Source: an uncultured Oscillospiraceae bacterium (lineage in GTDB: Bacteria; Bacillota; Clostridia; Oscillospirales; Oscillospiraceae). From it: 64,000 nt of DNA. The stretch is taken from contig CAKTPV010000001.1 in NCBI GenBank assembly GCA_934591815.1, positions 62,001-126,000 of the forward strand, given 5' to 3'. Made by a program: the position numbers and the translations under genes. The notes under the pieces are model-generated. The model was not told where the DNA came from. It saw only the letters and a list, made by a program, of their open reading frames with translations, and made no database searches. Positions 57,061-64,000 of this stretch are shown one piece after another. How positions within the stretch are numbered: the first letter of the stretch is position 1; the number at the start of each line of letters is the position of its first letter.

Positions 57061-57921
57061 TCATGCGGCATCCTTCTGCTGAATGACTTCAAAGCTGTCC
57101 AGCAGATAGAAAACCACATTGTCTTTCTTCACCATACGTTTTTCCACATGGTATAGCTTCGCGCCCTTTTGCAGCTCAGGGTGATTCCCCATGGCGTATG
57201 CGTAGCAGCGTTTGCCCTCCGGAGCTTCCAGAATGAGCTGCGCGGTCGTCCCCGCAGCCTTGGCCTCCAGTACGGTGTATTCGCAGGCAGGAAACGGAAC
57301 AACGGTCGTGTCCTCCTGTGGCTTGTGCGGCTCTTTCTGCGCCGTGGGCTTTGCTGTAGGGGCAGGGGACTGTTCCTCCGCACGCAGAGCGGGGATCAGA
57401 AGGGACTGGATGCCGCAGGCTTTCGCCGGCGTCAAACCGAGACTTCTCAGCGTCTCCAGATACCGGGCGTCCAGCTTACCGCGCTCTGTGGGTTTGATGA
57501 TGAAGCTCTTGCCCTTCTTCTCCACATTGACCCAAACGGTGTCCATACTGTAGAGAACACGACCGATGCCCCACTGGTTGGCGGCACGCTTCATGGAATC
57601 GGATAATCCGCCCTTGATGGGTTCGATGTCCGAGTCCTCAGCGCCGTCCCATTTGGTAATCCAGCCGCGCTCCTCGAAATAGAGGGAAATGCCGCAAAGC
57701 TGCGACTCCCGTTTGCCTGTACTGTGCCACGGCTTGAACTCGTTATGCCAGCGGTCAGGCCCCATAACGTCGTCCAGACGGTTCTGGATCGCACGGTTGG
57801 TCACATAGGGTACAGCGATGCCCTGCATCCGATCCTCATAGGCGATTTGCAGCCGCCATTCCAGATCCTCCGCCGCAAAGGGCGCGGCCAGCCGTGACAA
57901 CAATTCTCTGGGATCGTTCAT
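57061..57921 (-). CDS. Rad52-like single-strand annealing protein
   Basis: 286 residues. WRLQIAYEDRMQGIAVPYVT, AIQNRLDDVMGPDRWHNEFK, then GGLSDSMKRAANQWGIGRVL: the Rad52/Rad22 recombinase core (conserved D-A-x-K-R-A-x-x-x-x-G). The C-terminal ~110 residues are a variable basic tail. It anneals complementary single strands without ATP, a role in phage and mobile-element recombination. It ends 16 bp before the Rad50-like gene. Confidence 0.85.
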   Translation of the reverse strand: MNDPRELLSRLAAPFAAEDLEWRLQIAYEDRMQGIAVPYVTNRAIQNRLDDVMGPDRWHNEFKPWHSTGKRESQLCGISLYFEERGWITKWDGAEDSDIEPIKGGLSDSMKRAANQWGIGRVLYSMDTVWVNVEKKGKSFIIKPTERGKLDARYLETLRSLGLTPAKACGIQSLLIPALRAEEQSPAPTAKPTAQKEPHKPQEDTTVVPFPACEYTVLEAKAAGTTAQLILEAPEGKRCYAYAMGNHPELQKGAKLYHVEKRMVKKDNVVFYLLDSFEVIQQKDAA

Positions 57922-57924
57922 TTG

Positions 57925-58614
57925 CTACCTCCCATTGATGAAATCAGAAAGTGTTTTGCCGCTTTCTACCAGTACATCCGTGTAATAGTAGGCGGGTTCC
58001 TTGTCCTTCAGGTGCTCCAGCAGTTCCCTGTGAGACATGTGCAGCCTGTTATGGCTTTCCTTGAAAAAATCGTCGTTGTTGGGAATGCCCAGCAGAAAGC
58101 GCGGGAACTTCGACAACTGTGTCTGACTCTTGAAATGCGGCAGCACATTGTTGCCCACGCAGACACGCAGATCGTCATAAACATTGGAGAAGGGATAGTG
58201 ATACATTTTCGTATCTCCCGTTGGCGGCTCATCCGCCACAACGCCCATAGAGCAATCTACCGCACGGCCATCCCGTAGGGTTCGTATGCCGAACACCATG
58301 CGCGGGATAGGAAAATCCAAATACTCGGTATCGCCATAGAAGATGTCGGCCCGAAGCTCCGGGTTCCAGAGTACAAAGTATTTATCCTCGCCGCAGAAGC
58401 TGACCTGAAGACAATTTGGCGGCAGCAATCCGCTCCGCAGGAAGTGTTCCTGGTCAAAGCTGCCATAGATGGTGTTGTAAAAATCCAGCGGCGATATTTC
58501 CTTATAGCTGACCACACCGTTTTTCTTGTGCTCCTCTACGATAAATCTGCCGCTTTCGGGCGAGACGCGCAAAAGGATCTCGCCACTGTGATCACGGTTT
58601 ACGGCTGTTTCCAT
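57925..58614 (-). CDS. Prokaryotic E2-like protein (Prok-E2_D / PRTRC-B type)
   Basis: 229 residues. LQVSFCGEDKYFVLWNPELR, then LDFPIPRMVFGI, MYHYPFSNVYDDLRVCVGNN and FPRFLLG follow the Prok-E2_D pattern: a PF-x-NVY-x-x-x-x-VCVG block with a Cys (C152) in the catalytic-Cys place. In PRTRC cassettes this protein is encoded with a ThiF/E1 and a small ubiquitin-like protein. The ThiF-like protein is at 63380 here. It probably accepts an activated small modifier from that E1 (inference). It lies 3 bp before the Rad52-like gene. Confidence 0.75.
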   Translation of the reverse strand: METAVNRDHSGEILLRVSPESGRFIVEEHKKNGVVSYKEISPLDFYNTIYGSFDQEHFLRSGLLPPNCLQVSFCGEDKYFVLWNPELRADIFYGDTEYLDFPIPRMVFGIRTLRDGRAVDCSMGVVADEPPTGDTKMYHYPFSNVYDDLRVCVGNNVLPHFKSQTQLSKFPRFLLGIPNNDDFFKESHNRLHMSHRELLEHLKDKEPAYYYTDVLVESGKTLSDFINGR

Positions 58615-58616
58615 AC

Positions 58617-59180
58617 TTACGCAGCCACCTCCATTTCCTGCTCCGCAGCGGTCACCGCTGCCAGCTCTGCTTTCATGCGGTCGATCTCCGCGCCGATGTA
58701 GGTCATCAGGTCGATGATGGAATTGGCAAATTCAATGGGGTCATAGTAGTCAGGCGGCGGCCAAAGATAGATCACACACCCGGCCTCGCACGGCACGATT
58801 TTGAAATCGTACAGCACATTCCCCATAAACATCTCCACCGCGTCACGAAGCTTATTCCTCCCGGTACATTCGGTTGTTCTGAAGCGAAGGGTCTCTATCT
58901 GCGCGATAAGCGTCAAAAAATCATCCAGCTCCGACTCCATTAGAAGGTAACAGGTATATTCCTCCCCGTAGAAATCGTTTGGATCGTCTTCAGGCAGATA
59001 GTCCACGCAAATGTACTCCACAAGAAGCATCACGGATAACTCAAATATGTCCTCGGTGTCGATCTCGCCACAACGATAATCACGCACGAGGTCGGCGAGA
59101 ATACTTTTATTTCTCTGCCAAATATATTTCAGTATCCGCAGAAATCCCAAGATCTGCCATTCATATTCATGATCATACAT
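58617..59180 (-). CDS. Acidic helical element protein, unknown
   Basis: 187 residues from ATG 59180, GAGGTGG upstream and 8 bp after the preceding stop. Rich in Asp/Glu and aromatic residues (YDHEYEWQILGFLRILKYIW, DYLPEDDPNDFYGEEYTCYL), with YLWPPPDYYDPIEFANSI near the end. There is no membrane helix and no known motif. Its stop is 2 bp from the E2-like start, so it is made with it. Could be a target or adaptor of the conjugation module. Not recognised. Confidence 0.55.
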   Translation of the reverse strand: MYDHEYEWQILGFLRILKYIWQRNKSILADLVRDYRCGEIDTEDIFELSVMLLVEYICVDYLPEDDPNDFYGEEYTCYLLMESELDDFLTLIAQIETLRFRTTECTGRNKLRDAVEMFMGNVLYDFKIVPCEAGCVIYLWPPPDYYDPIEFANSIIDLMTYIGAEIDRMKAELAAVTAAEQEMEVAA

Positions 59181-59188
59181 AGGCCACC

Positions 59189-59500
59189 TCAGAAAAACGT
59201 GCGTACACATTTTGACGCTGCGGCGATTTTTTTGACCTTGGCGTTGAAACCTTCCGCCCAGTTGGCGTGTACCCGCTTCACTGCCTTTGGCATATTGGCC
59301 GGAAGGACGTGCTTCATCTCGAAAGCGGTAAGATCCAACTGCTCCAGATTGAAAGTCTCGTTCTCGGAGAGCTTGTCAAACACATGCTCTTTCAGATAAG
59401 GACTGAACTCCTGCTCCTCAAAGATGGGATAAATTTCCGGGGCGGCGATGGCTCTTTGGAAGAACAACTCCGGAACAAACCGGATCGAAGAATCGGTCAT
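59189..59500 (-). CDS. Small element protein, unknown
   Basis: 103 residues. ATG at 59500 overlaps the preceding stop (ATGA). Sequence features: RFVPELFFQRAIAAPEIYPI, ENETFNLEQLDLTAFEMKHV and a basic tail. No recognised family. Inside the compact E1-to-Rad52 gene run, so likely part of the same functional set. Confidence 0.5.
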   Translation of the reverse strand: MTDSSIRFVPELFFQRAIAAPEIYPIFEEQEFSPYLKEHVFDKLSENETFNLEQLDLTAFEMKHVLPANMPKAVKRVHANWAEGFNAKVKKIAAASKCVRTFF

Positions 59501-60057
59501 TTGTCCTCCACCTCCTCCGCATAGAGGCGCACCAGTGAAATGGCGTATTGCTCCATGTTTTTTGCGATGTCCTCGGCCAGCTTGTCCGAGATGGCGGCCT
59601 GCTTGACCGCGGCAAAGTAAATGCCGGAGTCAGGAAGGATGTCTCCGCAGGCCATACCCACATGCCACGCGGTGTGTGCGGCTGCGGCAGCCTCGCTATT
59701 TTCCTTGGGACTCATCACGAAACCGTGTATGCTGCCGTTGTCCATTTTCTTCTCCACATCTAGACTGTTCATAAGGCCGGATAGATGGAACTCCATGGAT
59801 TCCTTCTGCACAGTTTGGCCGTAGGAGAAAAAGTACAGGAACAGCGCCGGGTCTGTACGGCCCAGTACCACGCCCAGCGGTGTGTAGGTGGCTTGACGCC
59901 ATGCCTTTTGCGCCGGTTCAAAACGGGCGTACAGCTTCCCCAGCATAGGGGTAAGCAGATGTGTTGTTTCCGCCCAGACCTGTGTGCGTACCGCGTCATC
60001 ACTCCCCTGTAATTTATCCACAGGATGAACGATGGCTAATGTTGTTGATCTGCTCAT
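59497..60057 (-). CDS. Element protein, unknown
   Basis: 186 residues from ATG 60057, GAGGAGGACTG upstream. Alpha-helical, with PMLGKLYARFEPAQKAWRQA and a C-terminal AAHTAWHVGMACGDILPDSG. No catalytic pattern that I can name. It sits between the methylase-like gene and the unknowns leading to the E2-like gene, with 4-13 bp spacing. Confidence 0.5.
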   Translation of the reverse strand: MSRSTTLAIVHPVDKLQGSDDAVRTQVWAETTHLLTPMLGKLYARFEPAQKAWRQATYTPLGVVLGRTDPALFLYFFSYGQTVQKESMEFHLSGLMNSLDVEKKMDNGSIHGFVMSPKENSEAAAAAHTAWHVGMACGDILPDSGIYFAAVKQAAISDKLAEDIAKNMEQYAISLVRLYAEEVEDK

Positions 60058-60069
60058 AATCAGTCCTCC

Positions 60070-61473
60070 TCATGTCAGCGCCTTGAAGCCGTGAGGCGTC
60101 AGGACGTTGAAGATCATTTTGTTGGTAATGGTTTCTTTGACCTCGCTGCCAATATGCTTACCGTTGGCAGCGAATCTCTCGTCAGTTTCTCTGCGGATCA
60201 CCTTGACGATGCGGCCCTTGATGATATGGGGCGAGTCACATTGGATCAGCCCGTTTATCATGCCGGAGCCGCCGATCAGTCCGATCTGGCTGATGGACAA
60301 CGGCAGCAGCGGGTGCTTGACGCCGCTGTCCAGTTGACTGCGGGCCATGAGCTGCTGAAAGCTGTCACACCGGCGCAGCTGCTGCTCCAGTTCCTTCTGG
60401 TTGAACCGTTCGCCCTTGAATACCTTGACCTCGGTTTCGTTGGCAGGCAACGCATAGCGCGGGCTGTTCAACTCGGTCAGTGCCGGTATCCGGTCAGGAT
60501 AAGCGGCATACTGCTCCAGCCATTCAGTGTCCTGCGGCGTAGTCTCACGGCGCTTCCGCATGCCCATGACCACAACCTGCTTGAACTTTTTGAACTCTCC
60601 GTCTGTAAAACGCCAGACGGTGATATTCTCAAAATTATCGCAGAGGATACGGCAAATATCCGACGTCAGACGGTAGTAAGGGATCACATACAGCAGCAGA
60701 CCGCCGTACAGCAGATGGGGAATGCTCTCGATGAGAAACCGCTTTTCGTGCCGTGCCTTGCTGCCGCTCTCGTTGAGAACGGAGAGGTACGGCGGGTTCA
60801 GGAACAGCAGGTGGAACGCCTCACGGCTGATGTCGCTATGGAAGAAGCTGCCGAAGCCTACACGGTGCAGACGGGTCTGCGCCTCCTCCGCACGGCTTTC
60901 ATCCAGTTCCACCCCATAGGCATAGCAGTTGTTGCCCTGGGCGATCTGCCGCAGCGCCTTTCCGCAGCCGCAGCAGGGGTCAAAGACATTGGTGGTCACC
61001 CCCTCCGGAAAAGAGATGCCTTGCAGCATCAGCGCAATGTTATCCGGAGCAGTGGGATAGTACCCCAGCTTCACGTTGTTCATAAGCCGCCCGATGGTGG
61101 CCGCATTGACAGTGTTTTTCTCCGGGAGCTGCTGTGCGAACCGGCAGACCGCATCATATACCGGGCGGTAGCCGGTGCTCATCAGGTCGAAGCCCTTAAA
61201 GCCCCGCAGCAGCTGTCCCGCCATGGTTGCCAAAGCATAGCTCTCCAGCTCCATCAGCAGAGGCTGCGCGTCGGCCAACGCCTGTGTCAGATCATCGCGG
61301 ACGCGGCGGAGTGCGTCATAGGTATCACGGGCGGCGGACAGATCCGTTTGCCGGTATTTTTCAATACGGGCGCGGAATACCACCATGGCCTGCATCGCTT
61401 GCGGGATCTGTTCACGCAGCTCGCCGATCCGTTCCAGCACATAGTAGCGTTGGCTCTGTAAATCTTCACTCAC
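60070..61473 (-). CDS. N6-adenine-methylase-like protein (DUF6094 type)
   Basis: 467 residues. GTG start at 61473, GAGGTGAC upstream. An N-terminal coiled helical part (~1-130), then a Rossmann methylase core: FDPCCGCGKALRQIAQ (cofactor loop), AYGVELDESRAEEAQTRL (acidic end of strand 2) and FLNPPYLSV (N-P-P-Y catalytic motif of N6-adenine methylases). A specificity-like C-terminal half follows. No restriction enzyme is adjacent, so it more likely protects or marks the element's DNA. Confidence 0.8.
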   Translation of the reverse strand: MSEDLQSQRYYVLERIGELREQIPQAMQAMVVFRARIEKYRQTDLSAARDTYDALRRVRDDLTQALADAQPLLMELESYALATMAGQLLRGFKGFDLMSTGYRPVYDAVCRFAQQLPEKNTVNAATIGRLMNNVKLGYYPTAPDNIALMLQGISFPEGVTTNVFDPCCGCGKALRQIAQGNNCYAYGVELDESRAEEAQTRLHRVGFGSFFHSDISREAFHLLFLNPPYLSVLNESGSKARHEKRFLIESIPHLLYGGLLLYVIPYYRLTSDICRILCDNFENITVWRFTDGEFKKFKQVVVMGMRKRRETTPQDTEWLEQYAAYPDRIPALTELNSPRYALPANETEVKVFKGERFNQKELEQQLRRCDSFQQLMARSQLDSGVKHPLLPLSISQIGLIGGSGMINGLIQCDSPHIIKGRIVKVIRRETDERFAANGKHIGSEVKETITNKMIFNVLTPHGFKALT

Positions 61474-61582
61474 GGTATGTCACCTCGCCATCTGCATAAT
61501 TTGCAGGAAAGGCAAGGAACTGATGCGTTCCTTGCCTTTCTCCCGTCGCTATATTTGTGACGGTGTATGGGTAGTGGTTCAT
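61466..61582 (-). CDS. 38-residue micro-ORF coupled to both neighbours
   Basis: ATG 61582 forms an ATGA overlap with the stop of the preceding gene, and the TGA (61466-61468) lies inside the first codons of the methylase-like gene. The product starts MNHYPYTVTNIATGERQG and ends NYADGEVTYRE. No known motif. The coding region holds a perfect 13-bp hairpin (61508-61520 with 61527-61539). Overlap at both ends favours a real, translated gene over chance. Confidence 0.55.
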   Translation of the reverse strand: MNHYPYTVTNIATGERQGTHQFLAFPANYADGEVTYRE

Positions 61583-62274
61583 GCGGCCTTTTGAGACGCA
61601 AAGGCTTCTGCCGCAAAGTCAAATACGGGCGCGTTTTCCTCCGGCGTACCGGGGACGAGCTTCAGCGTGTAGCCGCTCTCCCGTGCCAGCTTGAACATGT
61701 TGACAAAGCGGGAGAGTTCTTCATCGAAGGGCTCCTTGGCAGCTTCCGCAGTCTTGCTCTCCTGTACGGGAGGTGCATCTTCGGTATCCGTCGTATCGGG
61801 GCGATACGATGCGTCCACCGCGTTGGTGTGGACAGGATACGCGAACAGGGACAGCCAGAAAGCACGCCACATGGACGCCAGCAGTGTCCCCAGGAGGGTG
61901 CGCTGCCGGGTGGGCAGGTTGATGATCTGCTTGGCCTTCACCTCGTCGATCTCACTGATGGTAACGGTCAGGCGGCCAGTCTCCACATACGCCGCGGAGC
62001 AGAAGCAGCTCACCACCGCACTTTCGGAGGCGAACACCTCGGAGGACTCCACCACCTTGGCGATAAGCCGGCGGCATACAGTGCGGGCTGTCTCAATGCA
62101 GCGGATACGGATGATGTCCGCCTCCACGGTTCCGGCGTGGATCACGCCATCGCCGTCGATCTGCTTTGCGACTACGCCATAGGTCACTTCCAACGTACCC
62201 TCTACGATGAGATGATCCGTGGACAGGCTTTCATAGTGGACAGTTTCACCCTTGGGGATATAAATGGTTTTCAT
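61579..62274 (-). CDS. Bactofilin-like beta-repeat protein with C-terminal extension
   Basis: 231 residues; ATG 62274 after AAAGGAATCGACGAAC. Residues ~1-125 show short strands in register (DHLIVEGTLEVTYGVVAKQI, GVIHAGTVEADIIRIRCIET), as in bactofilin-type beta-solenoids that polymerise. A helix with a hydrophobic patch (ASMWRAFWLSLFAYPVHT) and an acidic Pro-rich tail follow. Bactofilin kinship is tentative, based on repeat spacing only. It could form a scaffold in the element's DNA-handling complex. Confidence 0.45.
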   Translation of the reverse strand: MKTIYIPKGETVHYESLSTDHLIVEGTLEVTYGVVAKQIDGDGVIHAGTVEADIIRIRCIETARTVCRRLIAKVVESSEVFASESAVVSCFCSAAYVETGRLTVTISEIDEVKAKQIINLPTRQRTLLGTLLASMWRAFWLSLFAYPVHTNAVDASYRPDTTDTEDAPPVQESKTAEAAKEPFDEELSRFVNMFKLARESGYTLKLVPGTPEENAPVFDFAAEAFASQKAA

Positions 62275-62300
62275 GTTCGTCGATTCCTTTCATTATTTGT

Positions 62301-63383
62301 TCATGCGGCGGCACGGTATCTGACGGGCAGTACCAGTGCCACATCATCTGTGCCCTCTGCTGTGATGGTGACAGGCGAAACAGGACTGAGCACATGAAGG
62401 CGTACCTTCTCATGACCAGAAAACTGCTGTAAGGCGTCCCACATATAGGAGAGGTTAAAGGCAAACGCGACCTCGCTGCGGACGGGCAGCTCGATTGCCG
62501 CCCGATACCGCGCGGATGGTGTTTGCAGCGACAGACACCCGTTTTCAAAATAGACCACAGGTGTGGTTTTCGCAGGGGAAACACATTCCTTCAGATAGGT
62601 CAGCCTTTGCAGAAATTCCTTGCGGTCAACCACATAACTCTCCCGTTCGCTACGGGGGATGGCAACCTCCGGCGTCAGTGTGTCGCAGGTTTCCAAACGG
62701 CGGACATAGGCGCAAAACCCATCTGCCGCGAAACGGACATACCGGACGCCCACCTGAACGGACACGTTTTGATCGCCAAAGGCTTTCAAGATCCACATGG
62801 CGTCCGCGGGAACAACGAAGGTCTTATCCACGGTCATGGCGTCGTTTGCGCAGACGGCCAGACGCTGGCCATCCACACAGTAGAGCTGCTGCCGGTAGAA
62901 GCGTACACCGCTCATCACGGGACGGCTGTCACTCCGCCGCTGGGCTGCATACTTGATGCGGCCAATACAGGTGAGTAGCTGTGCCGCGTTGGCGGTATAC
63001 GCCTGCTCACAGGTAAACCGCGGCAGCTCCGGATAATCCTTCAGCGGGTATCCGGTAAACTCCGCACTTTTGTCGGCACAGGCCATGGTAATCTGCGGGG
63101 ATGAAACTGCTGCGTCCGCGCAGGAAAATGTCAGCGAGCCACGGAAGAACTTCCCTGCCTTCACGATGGACTTTGTGCCGGAGAGAACAACGCCAAAGTC
63201 GTCCCCCTCTGCCGGAATCTCCGTCTGTATCCATAGCTCCAGATCTGTGGCGGTGATGGTACATACACCGTCACGAAATTGAATACTCGCTTCGCTCAGT
63301 GCGGGGATCGCACTGACCTTCAAGAGTGGAATTATGCGGTTCAGCGCCTTGAAAAATGCGCCGGAATCTACAGTAGCTTTCAT
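62301..63383 (-). CDS. DNA polymerase III beta-subunit-like sliding clamp
   Basis: 360 residues, close to a host DnaN (~370). MKATVDSGAFFKALNRIIPL, IPALSEASIQFRDGVCTITA and TDLELWIQTEIPAEG match the first DnaN domain. Middle repeats follow (SRPVMSGVRFYRQQLYCVDG), and LPVRYRAAA replaces the usual MPMR ending. Its stop region overlaps the ThiF-like gene by 4 bp on the other side. An element-borne clamp can recruit polymerase during element replication or replace the host clamp. Confidence 0.85.
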   Translation of the reverse strand: MKATVDSGAFFKALNRIIPLLKVSAIPALSEASIQFRDGVCTITATDLELWIQTEIPAEGDDFGVVLSGTKSIVKAGKFFRGSLTFSCADAAVSSPQITMACADKSAEFTGYPLKDYPELPRFTCEQAYTANAAQLLTCIGRIKYAAQRRSDSRPVMSGVRFYRQQLYCVDGQRLAVCANDAMTVDKTFVVPADAMWILKAFGDQNVSVQVGVRYVRFAADGFCAYVRRLETCDTLTPEVAIPRSERESYVVDRKEFLQRLTYLKECVSPAKTTPVVYFENGCLSLQTPSARYRAAIELPVRSEVAFAFNLSYMWDALQQFSGHEKVRLHVLSPVSPVTITAEGTDDVALVLPVRYRAAA

Positions 63384-64000
63384 GCTGCACTCCTATTCTT
63401 TTCTAATTTTGTTTTCATGCGTACAGTCTTCGCAGAAAAATCTGCTTGCCGCACGTTACATTCTCCGCGGACGAGGATGTTGTAGACCATATCCACCACG
63501 ATCGTAGCGGCGGTGATATTGGCGGCTATGCTCTGCGGATCTGCCAGAGATGCTTCCGCACAGGAAATCTCCGAAGGGAACCGATCCTGTGCCTTCAACA
63601 ACTCAGGAAATATGTTCGCCACTGGTTTTCGGACGGTATGCCTGTCTATGCGGACACCACATACCACTTGACCGGAAAACTCACCGTTGCCGCTGTCGAT
63701 ATAGATAAGGTTTTCCGCTTTCAGGAACGCCTTGTGGCAAAGCTGGCGGGACTTATCGTTATCTACGGCGCCGATGAGAATGACCTGTTCTCGCACATCG
63801 GGACGGTGGCTGTATTCTTCGGTTGCCCAGCCATCTGCGTGAATGAGTGCGGTGAGCGTGTCCAGATCCTCTACGAAGGCGGGCAGGTATTCCGCTTCCA
63901 TACCGAACACGGAGGCGTATCGCTCTGCCAGGATCTTTGCCTTGTTTTCACCCAGATCGGCGGGAGAAAAGTTCTGACGCACGAGGTTCTTGAACTCCAC
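63380..64000 (-). CDS. ThiF/E1-like adenylyltransferase, partial at window edge
   Basis: 206 residues visible of a longer protein. VEFKNLVRQNFSPADLGENK, followed by AKILAER, is the block that comes right after the ATP-binding loop of ThiF/MoeB/E1 enzymes; the GxGGxG loop itself must lie beyond 64000. VILIGAVDNDKSRQ is the conserved V-D-N segment, and IYIDSGNGEFSGQVVCG carries a Cys at the expected second half. It activates the C-terminus of a small ubiquitin-like protein by adenylation. A Prok-E2_D protein is encoded in the same operon. The GTG at the window edge is an internal codon. Confidence 0.82.
   Translation of the reverse strand: MEFKNLVRQNFSPADLGENKAKILAERYASVFGMEAEYLPAFVEDLDTLTALIHADGWATEEYSHRPDVREQVILIGAVDNDKSRQLCHKAFLKAENLIYIDSGNGEFSGQVVCGVRIDRHTVRKPVANIFPELLKAQDRFPSEISCAEASLADPQSIAANITAATIVVDMVYNILVRGECNVRQADFSAKTVRMKTKLEKNRSAA

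Larger units (their letters stand above)
44841..64000 (-). mobile_element. Integrative (probably conjugative) element inserted in spoIVB; right end outside window
   Basis: All genes from 44864 to 64000 lie on the minus strand, begin with three large serine recombinases next to the spoIVB junction, and include typical Clostridia integrative-element cargo: sigma-like protein, MqsA/excisionase and ImmA pair, primase, Rad52- and Rad50-like proteins, methylase, sliding clamp, E1/E2-type proteins. An imperfect inverted repeat (GTTGATGTC...GACAAC around 44835-44853) lies at the junction. Transfer genes are not seen in the 19 kb present, so self-transfer is an inference. Confidence 0.8.

Noticed and set aside
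1..64000. CRISPR arrays, rRNA genes, complete tRNA genes
   Set aside because: No regularly spaced repeats, no rRNA-like stretches, and only the two tRNA 3' fragments were found by eye.

Overview
The window looks like a chromosomal stretch of a gut Bacillota of the Oscillospiraceae/Clostridia type. Supporting signs are strong AGGAGG-type ribosome sites, TTGACA/TATAAT promoters, a spoIVB remnant, ECF-type vitamin transport, gut-Firmicute surface-protein architecture and Clostridia-type integrative-element genes. Species cannot be fixed from the sequence alone. Roughly 1-18 kb is visibly AT-richer and patchy (accessory). About 18.2-44.8 kb is GC-rich and tightly packed (core-like). About 44.85 kb to the right edge is one integrative element, all on the minus strand.

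Region 1-18 kb: a Fic-domain AMP-transferase-type gene; a 3' half of tRNA-Pro(UGG); a frameshifted HD-like gene; a decayed IS66 element with passenger ORFs; a 3' half of tRNA-Pro(CGG) in the opposite orientation; and a lone PD-(D/E)XK-type nuclease with a probable winged-helix N-terminus. Next comes a minus-strand catabolic island: a RhuM-like/CRP fusion regulator, ADP-ribosylglycohydrolase-family protein, PfkB kinase, amidohydrolase, and a three-gene sugar-type ABC importer. Then a dead SOS-like module: an XRE-S24 repressor with an in-frame stop and a deleted Y-family polymerase.

Region 18.2-44.8 kb: a macro-domain/HTH fusion, Spx/ArsC-like protein, VWA protein with its ribosome site in a hairpin, an ADP-ribosylglycohydrolase remnant, an EF-hand miniprotein, a GIY-YIG protein, a GT8 glycosyltransferase, and the complete livJHMGF amino-acid importer. 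It continues with an ECF sigma factor / two-TM anti-sigma-like protein / PrsW protease operon. That operon leads into a second anti-sigma-like paralogue coupled to a 1706-residue surface protein. Last is a vitamin B12 locus: a minus-strand ECF transporter (two ATPases fused to an S component, plus EcfT) divergent from cobT-cobU-cobS-cobU-like-cobC, which assemble the nucleotide loop of cobalamin.

Region 44.7-64 kb: the last ~40 codons of spoIVB stand alone on the minus strand. They are cut at the catalytic-serine motif by an element that begins with three tandem large serine recombinases. The element carries a sigma-like protein, an MqsA-zinc-finger/excisionase fusion with an ImmA/IrrE peptidase, a DUF4258 protein, a CHC2-type primase, a Rad50-like ATPase, a Rad52-like annealing protein, a Prok-E2_D (PRTRC-B-like) protein, several unknowns, an N6-methylase-like protein, an unlisted 38-residue micro-ORF, a sliding-clamp (DnaN-like) protein and a ThiF/E1-like protein running off the right edge. 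The element therefore pairs an E1/E2 ubiquitin-like module with a private replication/recombination set. The spoIVB insertion point suggests a skin-like sporulation-gene intervening element.
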